The notes under the pieces were generated by a model. The model did not search any database and had not been told where the DNA came from. It worked only from the letters and a program-made list of their open reading frames with translations. Positions 1-8,971 of a stretch of DNA of 64,000 nt are shown here, piece by piece. Made by a program: the position numbers and the translations under genes. The DNA lies in the NCBI RefSeq assembly GCF_000412335.2, contig NZ_KE161030.1:1754240-1818239 (forward strand), written 5' to 3'. This DNA is from Cedecea davisae DSM 4568 (GTDB lineage: Bacteria > Pseudomonadota > Gammaproteobacteria > Enterobacterales > Enterobacteriaceae). Within the stretch, counting starts at the first letter, position 1; every line of letters begins with the position of its first letter.

Positions 1-1500
1 CAGGCAGACGTTATCAACGGCAAAATTCTGCTGGTAATCCTGCGACAGCCAGACCAGCAGAGGAATATGCGTTTGCTGAGAAGGCGCCAGCATATAAGGC
101 GTGCCGTGCAGGTAAATACCGTTTTCGCCGAGAGATTCCCCGTGGTCGGCAAGATAAATCAGGGCGGTGTTAAGCTTCTCCTGATGTTGCTTTAGTTTGT
201 CGATGGTGCGGCTCAGCACGTCATCGGTATGCAGAATGGTGTTGTCGTAGGTGTTAATCAGCGCCTGGCGGCTGCAATCCTGAATCTGATTGCTGTCGCA
301 GGTTGGGGCAAATTTACGGAAGTTTTCCGGATAGCGCTGGTAATAGGCCGGGCCGTGGCTGCCCATCAGGTGCAGCACAATCACCGTGTCGTGGCGCAGT
401 CCGTCAATCACATTATCCAGGCGGTGGAGCAGGACGTCATCAAGGCAGGCGTTATCTTTGCAGTACAAATCCAGCCGCCATTGAGTCATATCGCTATGGG
501 GTAGACGGTCGCAGGCTCCTTTGCAGCCGCCGTCGTTGTCGCGCCACAGGACATTTACCCCGGCGTGAGCGAGCACGTCCAGCACCCCTTCCTGGTGGCG
601 AGCCACGTCGGCATCGTAGCTTTTGCGCGGCATATCGGAAAACATGCACGGCACCGACACCGCCGTTTCCGTGCCGCAGGATGACGCTTTTTGGAAGTAA
701 ATCACCTGCTGTTTTTTAAGCTGCGGATTGGTTTCTCTTTGGTAGCCGCCAAGGGAATAATTCTCGCCCCGCGAGGCTTCGCCAACCACCAGCAGCACCA
801 GCGTTTTCTTCGCCTGGTGGCGAATGATTGCGCCTTTTTGAGCATCTTCGCCAATTTTGATTAACGTCTGGTCTCCTGCAAACCAGCGCTCTTTGCTATA
901 GCGGCTAATGGCGCTGATGTAGTTTGCAGGGGTGACCATTTTCACCACGCCTTTATTATTGCGAAACAGCGAGGCGTAATCTTTATAAAACACCGAAGCA
1001 ACGAGGATTATCACCAGAAGCCCGGCCAGAATGCTCACCAGGCGAGTAAGGGCAGTATGCCACCAGCGGGCAGGCGCAACTTTCACCACGGCCAGTGCAA
1101 GGGCGGGAACCACGCCAGCCAGCGTCAGCCAGCCTATCAGCTGTGGTGTAACCAGGGCGGCGGCTTCCTGGGAGTCGGTCTCAAACACGTTAACCATCAT
1201 GTTTTTATCGATGACGGCCCCGTAGGTAAACATAAAATAGTTGCTGGCCGCGCAGCCGATAACCAGCAGCACCAGCACGGGTTTGCGCAGCCACGGCAGA
1301 TTAATCACGCTAAAGATGGTCAGCCAGGCGCAAAACAGCACTACCGGCACCGAGGCGGCAAAGAGCCAGCTGTGAAAAGAGTCCGGGGCGATCAGCTGCC
1401 AGCTGCGGCGAATAAACAGCGAGTTAATCAGGGTGAAGAAAAAGGCGCAGCAGAGGTTAAATTGCGCGTCGTTACATCGTAACTTTCTCAGGAAATCCAT
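1..1500 (-). CDS. eptA: Lipid A phosphoethanolamine transferase, EptA/MCR family (3' end outside window)
   Basis: The first 500 codons are present; family members run about 545 residues, so roughly 45 C-terminal residues lie beyond base 1. The N-terminal 170 or so residues contain several hydrophobic segments of the inner-membrane domain. The periplasmic sulfatase-like domain follows. It shows GEASRGENYSLGGY, then SCGTETAVSVPCMF with the probable phospho-acceptor Thr279, then HLMGSHGP, and near the window edge the metal-binding LADHGESLGENG. The family moves phosphoethanolamine from phosphatidylethanolamine to lipid A phosphates, which lowers affinity for polymyxins. The ATG at 1498-1500 is the first in the frame. 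It is divergent from ydhL and occupies the place of nemRA-gloA in E. coli. A related EptB/CptA-type acceptor specificity cannot be excluded. Confidence 0.85.
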   Translation of the reverse strand, partial: MDFLRKLRCNDAQFNLCCAFFFTLINSLFIRRSWQLIAPDSFHSWLFAASVPVVLFCAWLTIFSVINLPWLRKPVLVLLVIGCAASNYFMFTYGAVIDKNMMVNVFETDSQEAAALVTPQLIGWLTLAGVVPALALAVVKVAPARWWHTALTRLVSILAGLLVIILVASVFYKDYASLFRNNKGVVKMVTPANYISAISRYSKERWFAGDQTLIKIGEDAQKGAIIRHQAKKTLVLLVVGEASRGENYSLGGYQRETNPQLKKQQVIYFQKASSCGTETAVSVPCMFSDMPRKSYDADVARHQEGVLDVLAHAGVNVLWRDNDGGCKGACDRLPHSDMTQWRLDLYCKDNACLDDVLLHRLDNVIDGLRHDTVIVLHLMGSHGPAYYQRYPENFRKFAPTCDSNQIQDCSRQALINTYDNTILHTDDVLSRTIDKLKQHQEKLNTALIYLADHGESLGENGIYLHGTPYMLAPSQQTHIPLLVWLSQDYQQNFAVDNVCL

Positions 1501-1666
1501 ATAAGCCGTGAATACAAAACAGAATTTCCGCCAGAATAGTGAGGGAAGATTAGCTCAACCTTAATTTCGCCAGCTTTTATCCGGGCGACGATTATTTAGC
1601 CGCCGCGCTTGCATCCCGGCAAGAGTCGGGCTTCAATTGATGCAAAGTCGCCAGCGAGGTGGGTTA

Positions 1667-1906
1667 GTGTCCGAACAGCTTGAGTTCTTCCCCATTCAGA
1701 GTCCCTGTCGCGGCATCTGCCAGTCGGATGATCGCGGTTTTTGCCGCGGCTGTATGCGCAGCCGGGATGAGCGCTTTCAGTGGCAGCAAATGAGCGACGG
1801 GCAAAAGCAGGACGTGCTGCGCCTGTGCCGCCAGCGTTTATTGCGCAAGTTACGAGCAAACAAGCCAAATTCTCCTGAAGAACCCGAGCAGCCCTCACTG
1901 TTTTAA
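1667..1906 (+). CDS. ydhL: DUF1289 family small protein YdhL
   Basis: A 79-residue protein ending in EEPEQPSLF, as in E. coli YdhL. The DUF1289 signature is clear: SPCRGICQSDDRGFCRGC with four cysteines that could bind metal, then a basic helix rich in Arg and Leu. The start is taken as GTG at 1667 because GAGG lies about eight bases upstream and this gives the E. coli length. The ATG at 1637 in the same frame has no ribosome-binding site. It sits just before ydhF, as in E. coli. Its biochemical role is unknown. Confidence 0.85.
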   Translation: MSEQLEFFPIQSPCRGICQSDDRGFCRGCMRSRDERFQWQQMSDGQKQDVLRLCRQRLLRKLRANKPNSPEEPEQPSLF

Positions 1907-1962
1907 TCATTCAGCGCCGTTATACTCGGGGCAGTTCTTTTCCTTATTGAGGTTATATTTTT

Positions 1963-2859
1963 ATGGTACAGCGCATTACGATTGCCCCGCAGGGACCGGA
2001 GTTTTCACGCCTGGTGATGGGCTACTGGCGTTTGATGGAATGGAATATGTCGCCTCGCCAGCTGGCGAGTTTCATTGAAGAACACGTTGAGCTGGGTATT
2101 ACCACCGCGGACCACGCCGATATTTATGGTGGTTATGCCTGTGAAGCTGCGTTTGGGGAAGCCATGCGCCTGGTGCCGCATCTGCGTAGCAAAATGGAGA
2201 TTGTTACCAAGTGCGGTATCGCCACTACGGCGAAGCCAGAGAACGCTATTGGTCACTATATTACCGACCGCGATTATATTATCAGCAGCGCGGAAAGCTC
2301 CCTGAAAAAGCTGGCAACCGACTATATCGACCTGCTGCTTATTCACCGTCCGGACCCGCTAATGGATGCCGATGAAGTGGCCGAGGCGTTTACCGCGCTG
2401 CACCACAGCGGCAAGGTACGCCACTTCGGCGTATCTAACTTTACGCCGGCCCAGTTTGCGCTGTTACAGTCCCGCCTGCCGTTTACCCTGGCAACCAACC
2501 AGGTGGAGCTCTCCCCGGTACACCAGCCGCTGCTGCTTGACGGCACGCTGGATCAGCTCCAGCAGCTGCGCATTCGTCCGATGGCGTGGTCATGCCTCGG
2601 CGGCGGCAGCCTGTTTAATGATGATGCGTACCAGCCGCTGCGCGACGAGCTGCAAAAAGTGGCGGAAGAAATGGGCGCCGACACTATCGAACAGGTGGTT
2701 TACGCCTGGGTGATGCGCCTCCCGTCTTCTCCGCTGCCGATCATCGGCTCGGGCAAAATCGAGCGCGTACGCTCCGCTATCCATTCCCTGTCGCTGGAAA
2801 TGAGCCGCCAGCAATGGTTCCGCATCCGCAAAGCGGCTCTCGGTTACGACGTGCCTTAA
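1963..2859 (+). CDS. ydhF: Aldo-keto reductase YdhF
   Basis: 298 residues, the E. coli YdhF length. The AKR catalytic tetrad is visible as Asp50, Tyr55 (in DHADIYGGY), Lys83 (VTKCG) and His128 (LLIHRPDP). The C-terminal half carries the NADP-binding GSGKIERVRSA segment. It should be a cytosolic NADPH-dependent carbonyl reductase; the physiological substrate is not known. GAGGT sits about 14 bases before the ATG. Its stop lies three bases from the stop of the convergent ydhK. A GC-rich hairpin at 2869-2896 inside the ydhK 3' end may terminate it. The sodC gene that separates these two in E. coli is absent. Confidence 0.93.
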   Translation: MVQRITIAPQGPEFSRLVMGYWRLMEWNMSPRQLASFIEEHVELGITTADHADIYGGYACEAAFGEAMRLVPHLRSKMEIVTKCGIATTAKPENAIGHYITDRDYIISSAESSLKKLATDYIDLLLIHRPDPLMDADEVAEAFTALHHSGKVRHFGVSNFTPAQFALLQSRLPFTLATNQVELSPVHQPLLLDGTLDQLQQLRIRPMAWSCLGGGSLFNDDAYQPLRDELQKVAEEMGADTIEQVVYAWVMRLPSSPLPIIGSGKIERVRSAIHSLSLEMSRQQWFRIRKAALGYDVP

Positions 2860-2862
2860 CCG

Positions 2863-4884
2863 TTACTGACCGCCTGCCAGCGTTCCGGCAGGCGGTGCCT
2901 GTTCCAGCTGCGAAAGCGAGCAGTAAAGCCGCCAGATAATTCCCGCTAGTTCCCGCGCCGCCGGATCATGATGGTGCGCCAGCGTTTCGCAGATCCTCTG
3001 TAGTTCCTTAAGTGACTCCGCCAGCGGCCTTTGCAGTACGCCGCGTTCGCTCATCACGTCGCGCAGAGTATGGATGCAGACATCCCGCACCATCGACAGC
3101 GGGTCGGAGCGCGTTTCCCAGCCGCGTAGCTGCCAGACAACATGCGAACAGTTAAGCAGAACCACGCCCCAGCGCAGCAGCCAGCGGCGGGCCGCGTCAT
3201 CTTTACTGCTGCTTAGCTGGCTGATGTGATGATAAACCAGCGACTCAAACTGGCTTTCGCTGTGCTGCGGTTTGCGGCTGAGCTGGTCGATAAAACCGCG
3301 CCGCAGCGCTCTGATATGGCGGCGGCTGCGGCGGGTATCCGAGCTCGGCTTGAGGACCGAAAACGCGAGCCAGGAGATGCCGACCCCGAGCACTTTTGCC
3401 AGGTTGTCATTCATAAAACCGGCAAAGTCATAAACCGGCGGATTGCTGACGGCGAGAAATGACCCCATAAACACGATCAGCTGTCCCCACAGGGCGGCGC
3501 GTTTGGGCTGCTGCAATTTTAACAATTGCATGGTTGCCAGCAGCGGCAGCAGGAAAAGCAGGAATTGCCAGAGCTGGGTTATCTGGATCATCAGGCCAAA
3601 TTTGACCAGGAAGCTAAACAGCGACAGCCAGAGCAGGGTGCGCATCAGCAGCGTCAGCGACCCAAGCGGTGAAGCAACCGAGGAATAAAGCACGCAGCTA
3701 ATCGCGGCAAGCGACAGCGCGCCGCTCCCGGACTCCCACTGGGTGCCGATGCACCAGGCTCCGGTAAGGGTGATAACGCAGAAGGTGCGCAGCGCGCTCC
3801 ACAGCGCTTCGGCGTTGTCGGTATGGCGGGCGAGAGGCGGAGCCTCGGGCGGCGTAATAATTGAAACCGGGGTAGCGTTTTCCAGCGCCCTCAGCCAGCG
3901 GCTGCTGTTGAGATAGAGCCAGCAAAAATAGCGCAGGCGGTGCCAGAACGCCTGATGGCGATAATCATCCGCAGAGCCAGGCGCAATTTGTTGCAGCAGC
4001 TTTGCAACCGCGTATTTGCTGGCATCCGGCTTTGCCAGCTCGCGCAGCAGGCTGTCCAGCACCGACCAGATATTCGCCGGAGCTTCCGGCCAGTTAAGCA
4101 ACATGCGGCGCAGGCTGGAGATAACGCTTGTCAGCCGCAGCTGCTGGTGCAGGAGATAATTCAGTAAATTGTTTTGCCGCCGGAAGCGGTAGTGGCTCCA
4201 GAACGCCTGAATGCGCAGCAGATTCATGGTCAGGATCTGGCCGATAATCCCTTCATGCGCGGTGCGTATGGCATCGGTGGTTTCCGGCTGCCACAGCAGG
4301 CTGGCGTGCTCCAGCAGGCGGGCGTGCATATTTTTCAACGCGCTGACCAGAGCGCTGCCGTCAGAAGTGCTCGGCAGCACCATCATCATAAAACCGCTGC
4401 ACAAAATCCCGACAACCACCTCGCAAACTCGCGCCTGGGCGATATCCCAAAGCTGGGTTGACTCGAGGGTATTCACCATCGGGAAGGCGATAATCGCCGC
4501 GGTGTAGCCTGCCAGCATAAACGCATAGGCGACGTTATTCTGAAAATGGCTGGAAGCCCAGGTACACAGCGCCAGCCAGCTGGCCATGGCGAAGGTAAAC
4601 AGCCAGGGATCGTTAAGCGCATTACCGGCGATAATCAGCGAGGCGGCCGCGCCGATAAAGCTCCCGGCAATACGCCCGAGGCTTTTGCTGATGACGCCGC
4701 CAACGGTAGGGAAGCTGACCACCGCCGCGGAAGTCATTGCCCAGTAAGGTTCGTCCAGATCGAGCGCATAGGCGATGGTGAGCGCCATGCCCATTGCAAT
4801 AGCGTTGCGTAGCGCATAGCGCCATTGGCCGCCGGTCGCTTTACCCCACGGAGTGTTACGCCATTCGAGGAAACTCAGGTTCAT
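2863..4884 (-). CDS. ydhK: FUSC-family aromatic acid/efflux transporter subunit YdhK
   Basis: 673 residues with the duplicated FUSC architecture: an N-terminal membrane bundle (about residues 20-165), a long cytosolic helical stretch, and a second bundle (about residues 365-500) followed by a cytosolic tail. It resembles AaeB, the inner-membrane part of the p-hydroxybenzoate efflux pump. It is the last gene of ydhI-ydhJ-ydhK, beginning eight bases after the ydhJ stop. The set (small DUF1656 protein, membrane-fusion protein, FUSC pump) is an AaeXAB-like exporter. Divergence from slyA suggests SlyA control. The exported compounds are not identified. Confidence 0.92.
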   Translation of the reverse strand: MNLSFLEWRNTPWGKATGGQWRYALRNAIAMGMALTIAYALDLDEPYWAMTSAAVVSFPTVGGVISKSLGRIAGSFIGAAASLIIAGNALNDPWLFTFAMASWLALCTWASSHFQNNVAYAFMLAGYTAAIIAFPMVNTLESTQLWDIAQARVCEVVVGILCSGFMMMVLPSTSDGSALVSALKNMHARLLEHASLLWQPETTDAIRTAHEGIIGQILTMNLLRIQAFWSHYRFRRQNNLLNYLLHQQLRLTSVISSLRRMLLNWPEAPANIWSVLDSLLRELAKPDASKYAVAKLLQQIAPGSADDYRHQAFWHRLRYFCWLYLNSSRWLRALENATPVSIITPPEAPPLARHTDNAEALWSALRTFCVITLTGAWCIGTQWESGSGALSLAAISCVLYSSVASPLGSLTLLMRTLLWLSLFSFLVKFGLMIQITQLWQFLLFLLPLLATMQLLKLQQPKRAALWGQLIVFMGSFLAVSNPPVYDFAGFMNDNLAKVLGVGISWLAFSVLKPSSDTRRSRRHIRALRRGFIDQLSRKPQHSESQFESLVYHHISQLSSSKDDAARRWLLRWGVVLLNCSHVVWQLRGWETRSDPLSMVRDVCIHTLRDVMSERGVLQRPLAESLKELQRICETLAHHHDPAARELAGIIWRLYCSLSQLEQAPPAGTLAGGQ

Positions 4885-4892
4885 CGGGCGGC

Positions 4893-5750
4893 TCAGGGCT
4901 GAACGCTAACGGTGCAGGTAGTGCCCGATACCAGCGTCACGCCCTGAGGCACGGCGTCCAGGCTAATGCGTACCGGCACGCGCTGCGCCAGGCGAACCCA
5001 CGGCACGTTTGGTTTGATGTCCGGCACCAAATCACTGTCACTTTCAATACTTTGGTCGTATATGGCGCGGCCGATGCTTTCAACTTTGCCGCTCAGCTTC
5101 TGGTTACCGTTATACAGGACGATTTGCACCGCGTTGCCCGGCTGAATATGGCGCAGCTTGGTCTCTTCAAAATAGCCGACGACGTAAAACGAGTGGCTGT
5201 CGACCAGGGCGAATACGGGTTTGCCTTCGGTCGCGTAGTTGCCGGGACGCGAGGAAAGATTAGTGACCCAGCCGTCAACCGGGGCGGTGACCGTGGTTTG
5301 CGACAGCTGCCACTGCGCCTGCTCCAGCGTGGCCTGGGCGACTTTTACCGCCGCCTGCATCGCTTTAACGTTGATATTCGCGGTATCCATATCCTCGGCG
5401 GAGATGTAGTTGCGCGGCAGATTATGGCGGCGATTCGCTTCGTTACTGGCCTTTGCCAGATCGGACTGGGCCTTTGCCAACTGGGCTTCGGCATTAAGCA
5501 CCGCGATATGGTAAGGCGTTGCGTCCAGGGTAAACAGCGGCGCGCCTTTGCTGACGAACTGATTGTCCTTCACGTTCAGGGTAACAATGGTGCCGGAAAC
5601 CTGCGGCGTAATGCTCACCTGTTCGGCGCGAACTTTACCGTCCCGCGTCCACGGCGATTGCATGTAGTAGTTCCACAGCAGCCAGCCTGCCAGCAGCGCG
5701 GCGGCAAGAACAAGCAGGGTAGAAAAGTATTTTATTGTTTTTAAATTCAT
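4893..5750 (-). CDS. ydhJ: HlyD-family membrane-fusion (adaptor) protein YdhJ
   Basis: 285 residues. One N-terminal membrane anchor (about residues 7-27) is followed by a lipoyl-type beta domain ([17 protein letters not shown]), a helical hairpin rich in Ala and Gln (about residues 80-150), and a second lipoyl half ([18 protein letters not shown]). It matches the EmrA/AaeA adaptor family that bridges an inner-membrane pump and an outer-membrane channel. It lies between ydhI (four bases upstream) and ydhK and should work with YdhK. Confidence 0.93.
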   Translation of the reverse strand: MNLKTIKYFSTLLVLAAALLAGWLLWNYYMQSPWTRDGKVRAEQVSITPQVSGTIVTLNVKDNQFVSKGAPLFTLDATPYHIAVLNAEAQLAKAQSDLAKASNEANRRHNLPRNYISAEDMDTANINVKAMQAAVKVAQATLEQAQWQLSQTTVTAPVDGWVTNLSSRPGNYATEGKPVFALVDSHSFYVVGYFEETKLRHIQPGNAVQIVLYNGNQKLSGKVESIGRAIYDQSIESDSDLVPDIKPNVPWVRLAQRVPVRISLDAVPQGVTLVSGTTCTVSVQP

Positions 5751-5754
5751 TTCG

Positions 5755-5991
5755 TTACCAGAAAACTAAAAGGGCCATCGCGCCGCTTACGGAGAGCGAG
5801 AAGAGGGATAAGTCCATCAGCGTGGGGTGCCAGATTTCACCGGAGTAGATCCAGTCGCGCAGCAGGCGATGCACCACCAGCCAGATAAAAAAGCCGAGAA
5901 AGACCGCTTTGAACAGCGGGGGGAAGTAAACGGAGGCCCCGACCACAAGATCCTGAAGCGGGAAGCCGGACGGGCTAAAAGTGAGACTCAC
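5755..5991 (-). CDS. ydhI: DUF1656 small inner-membrane protein YdhI
   Basis: 78 residues, with two hydrophobic segments (about residues 22-42 and 58-77). It matches the DUF1656/AaeX family that always accompanies FUSC exporters. The start is a GTG at 5991; AAGGA about nine bases upstream supports it. It is the first gene of ydhIJK. The promoter must lie in the roughly 180-bp region shared with slyA, where a possible minus-strand -10 (TATACT) is seen near 6057-6062. No function beyond association with the exporter is known. Confidence 0.88.
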   Translation of the reverse strand: MSLTFSPSGFPLQDLVVGASVYFPPLFKAVFLGFFIWLVVHRLLRDWIYSGEIWHPTLMDLSLFSLSVSGAMALLVFW

Positions 5992-6135
5992 GTACGATAA
6001 TCCTTTAAAAAACGGGGATGGCTGCCGTTTCCCCTCACTTAGATGTAGAATAAAAGTATAGCTGGTTGCATAACTTCAGCGAAAGTAAGGGATTTGTTTT
6101 TAACAATTAATGCCTGCACAATAGTCTAAAATCAG

Positions 6136-6156
6136 TATAATAAGTTAGCAAGCTAA
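6136..6156 (+). promoter_or_regulatory. slyA promoter -10 and overlapping SlyA operator
   Basis: A perfect TATAAT lies at 6136-6141. Directly after it, 6145-6156 is the palindrome TTAGCAAGCTAA, the published SlyA consensus. It sits between the -10 and the Shine-Dalgarno sequence of slyA, so SlyA bound here would block its own transcription. The -35 is poor (around 6111-6118). The same site could also affect the divergent ydhIJK promoter. Confidence 0.8.
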
Positions 6157-6172
6157 TTATAAGGAGATGAAA

Positions 6173-6613
6173 TTGGAATCGCCATCGCCATTAGGATCGG
6201 ATCTGGCCCGCCTGGTACGCATTTGGCGTGCTCTGATCGACCATCGTCTCAAACCTCTGGAATTGACACAGACACACTGGGTAACGCTGCATAATATTCA
6301 TCAGCTGCCGCCAGATCAGTCGCAGATTCAGTTGGCAAAAGCGATCGGCATCGAGCAGCCATCACTGGTTCGTACTTTGGATCAGCTCGAAGAGAAGGGA
6401 TTAATTTCCCGTAAAACCTGTGCTAACGACCGTCGGGCAAAGCGCATTAAATTGACCGAGCAAGCGGCACCGATTATCGAGCAGATGGAGAGCGTGATAA
6501 ACGAAACGCGCGGTGAAATTCTTACCGGAATTTCTCGCGAAGAGCAGGCGCTATTAATTAACCTGATAAGCCGCCTCGAGCAGAACATTATCGAGCTGCA
6601 AAGCCGCGGTTAA
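6173..6613 (+). CDS. slyA: MarR-family transcriptional regulator SlyA
   Basis: 146 residues. The winged-helix DNA-binding core is intact ([20 protein letters not shown], then the wing with [10 protein letters not shown]). SlyA is a dimeric cytosolic regulator that counters H-NS silencing and answers small aromatic anions. The start chosen is TTG at 6173: AAGGAG at 6161-6166 is six bases upstream, and Salmonella SlyA is known to use TTG. The ATG at 6167 touches the Shine-Dalgarno sequence and cannot be the start. Compared with E. coli and Salmonella (144 residues), the N-terminus reads MESPSPLG. The extra SP comes from a tandem copy of TCGCCA. Confidence 0.95.
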   Translation: MESPSPLGSDLARLVRIWRALIDHRLKPLELTQTHWVTLHNIHQLPPDQSQIQLAKAIGIEQPSLVRTLDQLEEKGLISRKTCANDRRAKRIKLTEQAAPIIEQMESVINETRGEILTGISREEQALLINLISRLEQNIIELQSRG

Positions 6614-6630
6614 TTTCGCTCATCAGGTAA

Positions 6631-6658
6631 AGCCTCACCGTCGGGTGGGGCTTTTTTT
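6631..6658 (+). terminator. Rho-independent terminator of slyA
   Basis: A nine-pair stem (6631-6639 with 6644-6652, one G-U pair) and a four-base loop are followed by a run of seven T. It lies 17 bases after the slyA stop. Confidence 0.88.
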
Positions 6659-6803
6659 ATGCCTGACGCTGGACAGATAATAAATCTCTGCTATCACGAT
6701 TTGTTTATCTATATTTCAGAAGTGTTAATGTTATTTAATTGTTTCTCTCCGGCGCGCCGCGCTTTTAATAATGAAGGCATGTTAATAAAAACGAGCCTGC
6801 ATT

Positions 6804-7805
6804 ATGTCTTATCGCATCAGTATTCTGGATAAAAGCCCGATTTCAAACGGCGAAAGCGCGACGGATGCGCTGGCGCGTACTCTGTATCTGGCCCAAAGGG
6901 CAGAAGAATGGGGCTATCACCGCTTCTGGATTGCCGAACATCATAATACCGCGCAGCTGGCCAGCCCTTCGCCGGAAGTGGTGATTGCGTGGCTTGCCGG
7001 GCAGACGAAGCGTATTCGCATCGGCTCCGGCGGCGTGATGCTGCAACATTACAGCCCATACAAAGTTGCTGAAAACTTTAATCTGCTGGCATCGCTTGCC
7101 CCGGGGCGAGTCGATCTTGGTGTGGGAAAAGCACCCGGCGGTTTGCCGCGCTCAACCCAGGTTTTACAACTGGGAAGCTCGCCCGAGGCCAAAGGCACGT
7201 TCGACGACCAGCTCGCCCAGCTCGATAACTGGCTTTCGCTGACCGATCCGGCGGAAGAGGACGGCGTTCGCGCCACGCCGCTACCTGCCCAGCGCCCGGA
7301 GGGTTTCCTGCTGGGTGCCAGCCTGCAAAGCGCAAGACTTGCCGCCAGCCTCGACTGGAATTTTGTTTTCGCCGCCCATTTGAACGGCGACAAAGCGCTG
7401 CTGCACGAGGTGCTGAGCTACTGGCGGGCTAACAGCCGCCGCGACGTGCTGGTGGCGGTTCAGGCCGTTGTTGCCCAGGACGTTGCCGAAGCGGAACGCC
7501 TGGCTCAACAGGTTGAAGTCTGGGGCGTCGAACTGGAAAACGGCCAGCGCGTCAGCGTTGCCAGCGAGGAGCAGGGCCGCAGCTTCGCCCGCCAGTCGGG
7601 AAGCCCGTTGCGCAGCCTGGTCCGGCGCGAACCCTCCCTGCTGAAAGGCACCCCGGAAACGGTTCGTGAGGGGCTGGAGGCCCTGCACCAGAATTACGGC
7701 ATCAATGAATTTATTATCGATACCCCGCTGGCGGAAGGTCCGGCGCGTATTGCCTCCCTGCGGCTGCTGGCCGAAGCCCACGCGGCGACGGAGGTGGTGT
7801 TATGA
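6804..7805 (+). CDS. Luciferase-like (LLM class) flavin-dependent monooxygenase, YtmO-like
   Basis: 333 residues of the bacterial luciferase fold (MsnO8-like subgroup). Family features include LDKSPISNGESATDAL near the start, RFWIAEHHNT, the TKRIRIGSGGVMLQHYSPYKVAE strand-turn region, and ASLAPGRVDLGVGKAPGG. It needs reduced flavin from a partner reductase. It is the first gene of an eight-gene operon; its stop overlaps the start of the next gene (ATGA). By position and family it corresponds to B. subtilis YtmO of the S-alkylcysteine operon. The substrate assignment is inferred from context. No strong Shine-Dalgarno sequence is seen. Confidence 0.88.
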   Translation: MSYRISILDKSPISNGESATDALARTLYLAQRAEEWGYHRFWIAEHHNTAQLASPSPEVVIAWLAGQTKRIRIGSGGVMLQHYSPYKVAENFNLLASLAPGRVDLGVGKAPGGLPRSTQVLQLGSSPEAKGTFDDQLAQLDNWLSLTDPAEEDGVRATPLPAQRPEGFLLGASLQSARLAASLDWNFVFAAHLNGDKALLHEVLSYWRANSRRDVLVAVQAVVAQDVAEAERLAQQVEVWGVELENGQRVSVASEEQGRSFARQSGSPLRSLVRREPSLLKGTPETVREGLEALHQNYGINEFIIDTPLAEGPARIASLRLLAEAHAATEVVL

Positions 7806-8923
7806 GTTTTGGCCAACAGCTTATTGCCTGGCGGCGTGAACTTCACCAGTTCCCCGAGCTTTCCCTTCGGGAGGTTGCGACTACGGCCCGCATCCGCGAC
7901 TGGCTGCAAAGCGCGGATATTCGCCTGCTTCCTTACGAACTGAAAACCGGCGTAGTGGCCGAGATTGGCAGCGGGGAGCGCGTTGTGGCGCTTCGGGCGG
8001 ACATTGATGCTTTGCCCATCGAGGAAACCAGCGGCGTGGCGTTTAGCTCGCAGCATCCTGGCGTTATGCACGCCTGCGGCCACGACGTCCACAGCAGCGT
8101 GATGCTGGGCGCGGCCTTATTGCTTAAGCAGCATGAGCCGGAGCTGGATGGGCGAGTACGCATCCTGTTTCAGCCCGCAGAAGAACGTTTTGGCGGCGCG
8201 CAGCTGCTGATTAACGCCGGAGTCCTGCAGGGCGTATCGGCTATTTTCGGCATGCACAATGAACCCGGCCTGCCGGTTGGCGCTTTCGCCACCCGCGGCG
8301 GAGCGTTCTACGCTAACGTGGACCGCTTTATTATCCGGGTGACCGGCAAAGGCGCTCATGCCGCTCGTCCCCACGAGGGTAAGGACGCCATTCTGCTTTC
8401 CAGCCAGCTGGTTAGCCTGCTTCAGAACATTACCAGCCGCGAGGTGAATACGCTTGATTCCGCGGTACTCAGCGTAACGCGTATCGCCGGGGGCAACACC
8501 TGGAACGTTCTGCCGGAAAGCGTCGAGCTTGAAGGCACCTTGCGCACGCATCGCGCCGCCGTGCGGGAAGCCGTAAAAGTGCGGGTCGGCGAAATTGCCG
8601 CAGGGCTCGCCGCCGCCTTTGGATCGCAAATAGAAGTTGAGTGGCATCCCGGCCCGGACGCGCTGATCAACGATGAGCGCTGGGCGGCCTTCGCCGATGA
8701 AATTGCGGCAGCCGAGGGGTACGAAACCCGCCCCGCCGATCTGCATATGGGCGGCGAGGATTTTGCGGTATACCTCCAGCATATTCCCGGCGCTTTTGTC
8801 AGCATCGGGAGCGAGAGCAGTTATGGCCTGCATCACCCGGGCTTTGATCCCGACGAAAAACTAATTGAACCGGCAGCCCGCTATTTCTCACATTTAGCGC
8901 AGGCTGCATTAAAACAACTTTAA
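7802..8923 (+). CDS. M20-family amidohydrolase / N-acyl-amino-acid deacylase (YtnL/YxeP-like)
   Basis: 373 residues of the M20D peptidase family. Metal-binding motifs are visible: MHACGHDVHSS (about residue 80), PAEERFGGAQ (catalytic Glu region), MHNEPGLP and near the C-terminus LHMGGEDFAVYLQHIPG. The lid domain lies between. These enzymes remove N-acyl groups from amino acids. The start overlaps the stop of the preceding monooxygenase, so translation is coupled. In this operon it would deacetylate the N-acetyl-cysteine-type product made by the GNAT and monooxygenase enzymes, as YxeP and YtnL do. Hippurate hydrolase is the common generic name. Confidence 0.9.
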   Translation: MSFGQQLIAWRRELHQFPELSLREVATTARIRDWLQSADIRLLPYELKTGVVAEIGSGERVVALRADIDALPIEETSGVAFSSQHPGVMHACGHDVHSSVMLGAALLLKQHEPELDGRVRILFQPAEERFGGAQLLINAGVLQGVSAIFGMHNEPGLPVGAFATRGGAFYANVDRFIIRVTGKGAHAARPHEGKDAILLSSQLVSLLQNITSREVNTLDSAVLSVTRIAGGNTWNVLPESVELEGTLRTHRAAVREAVKVRVGEIAAGLAAAFGSQIEVEWHPGPDALINDERWAAFADEIAAAEGYETRPADLHMGGEDFAVYLQHIPGAFVSIGSESSYGLHHPGFDPDEKLIEPAARYFSHLAQAALKQL

Positions 8924-8971
8924 TTAAATACTCATTATTGCGGGCCGGGGCGGCTCGCATAAGGATCGGGC

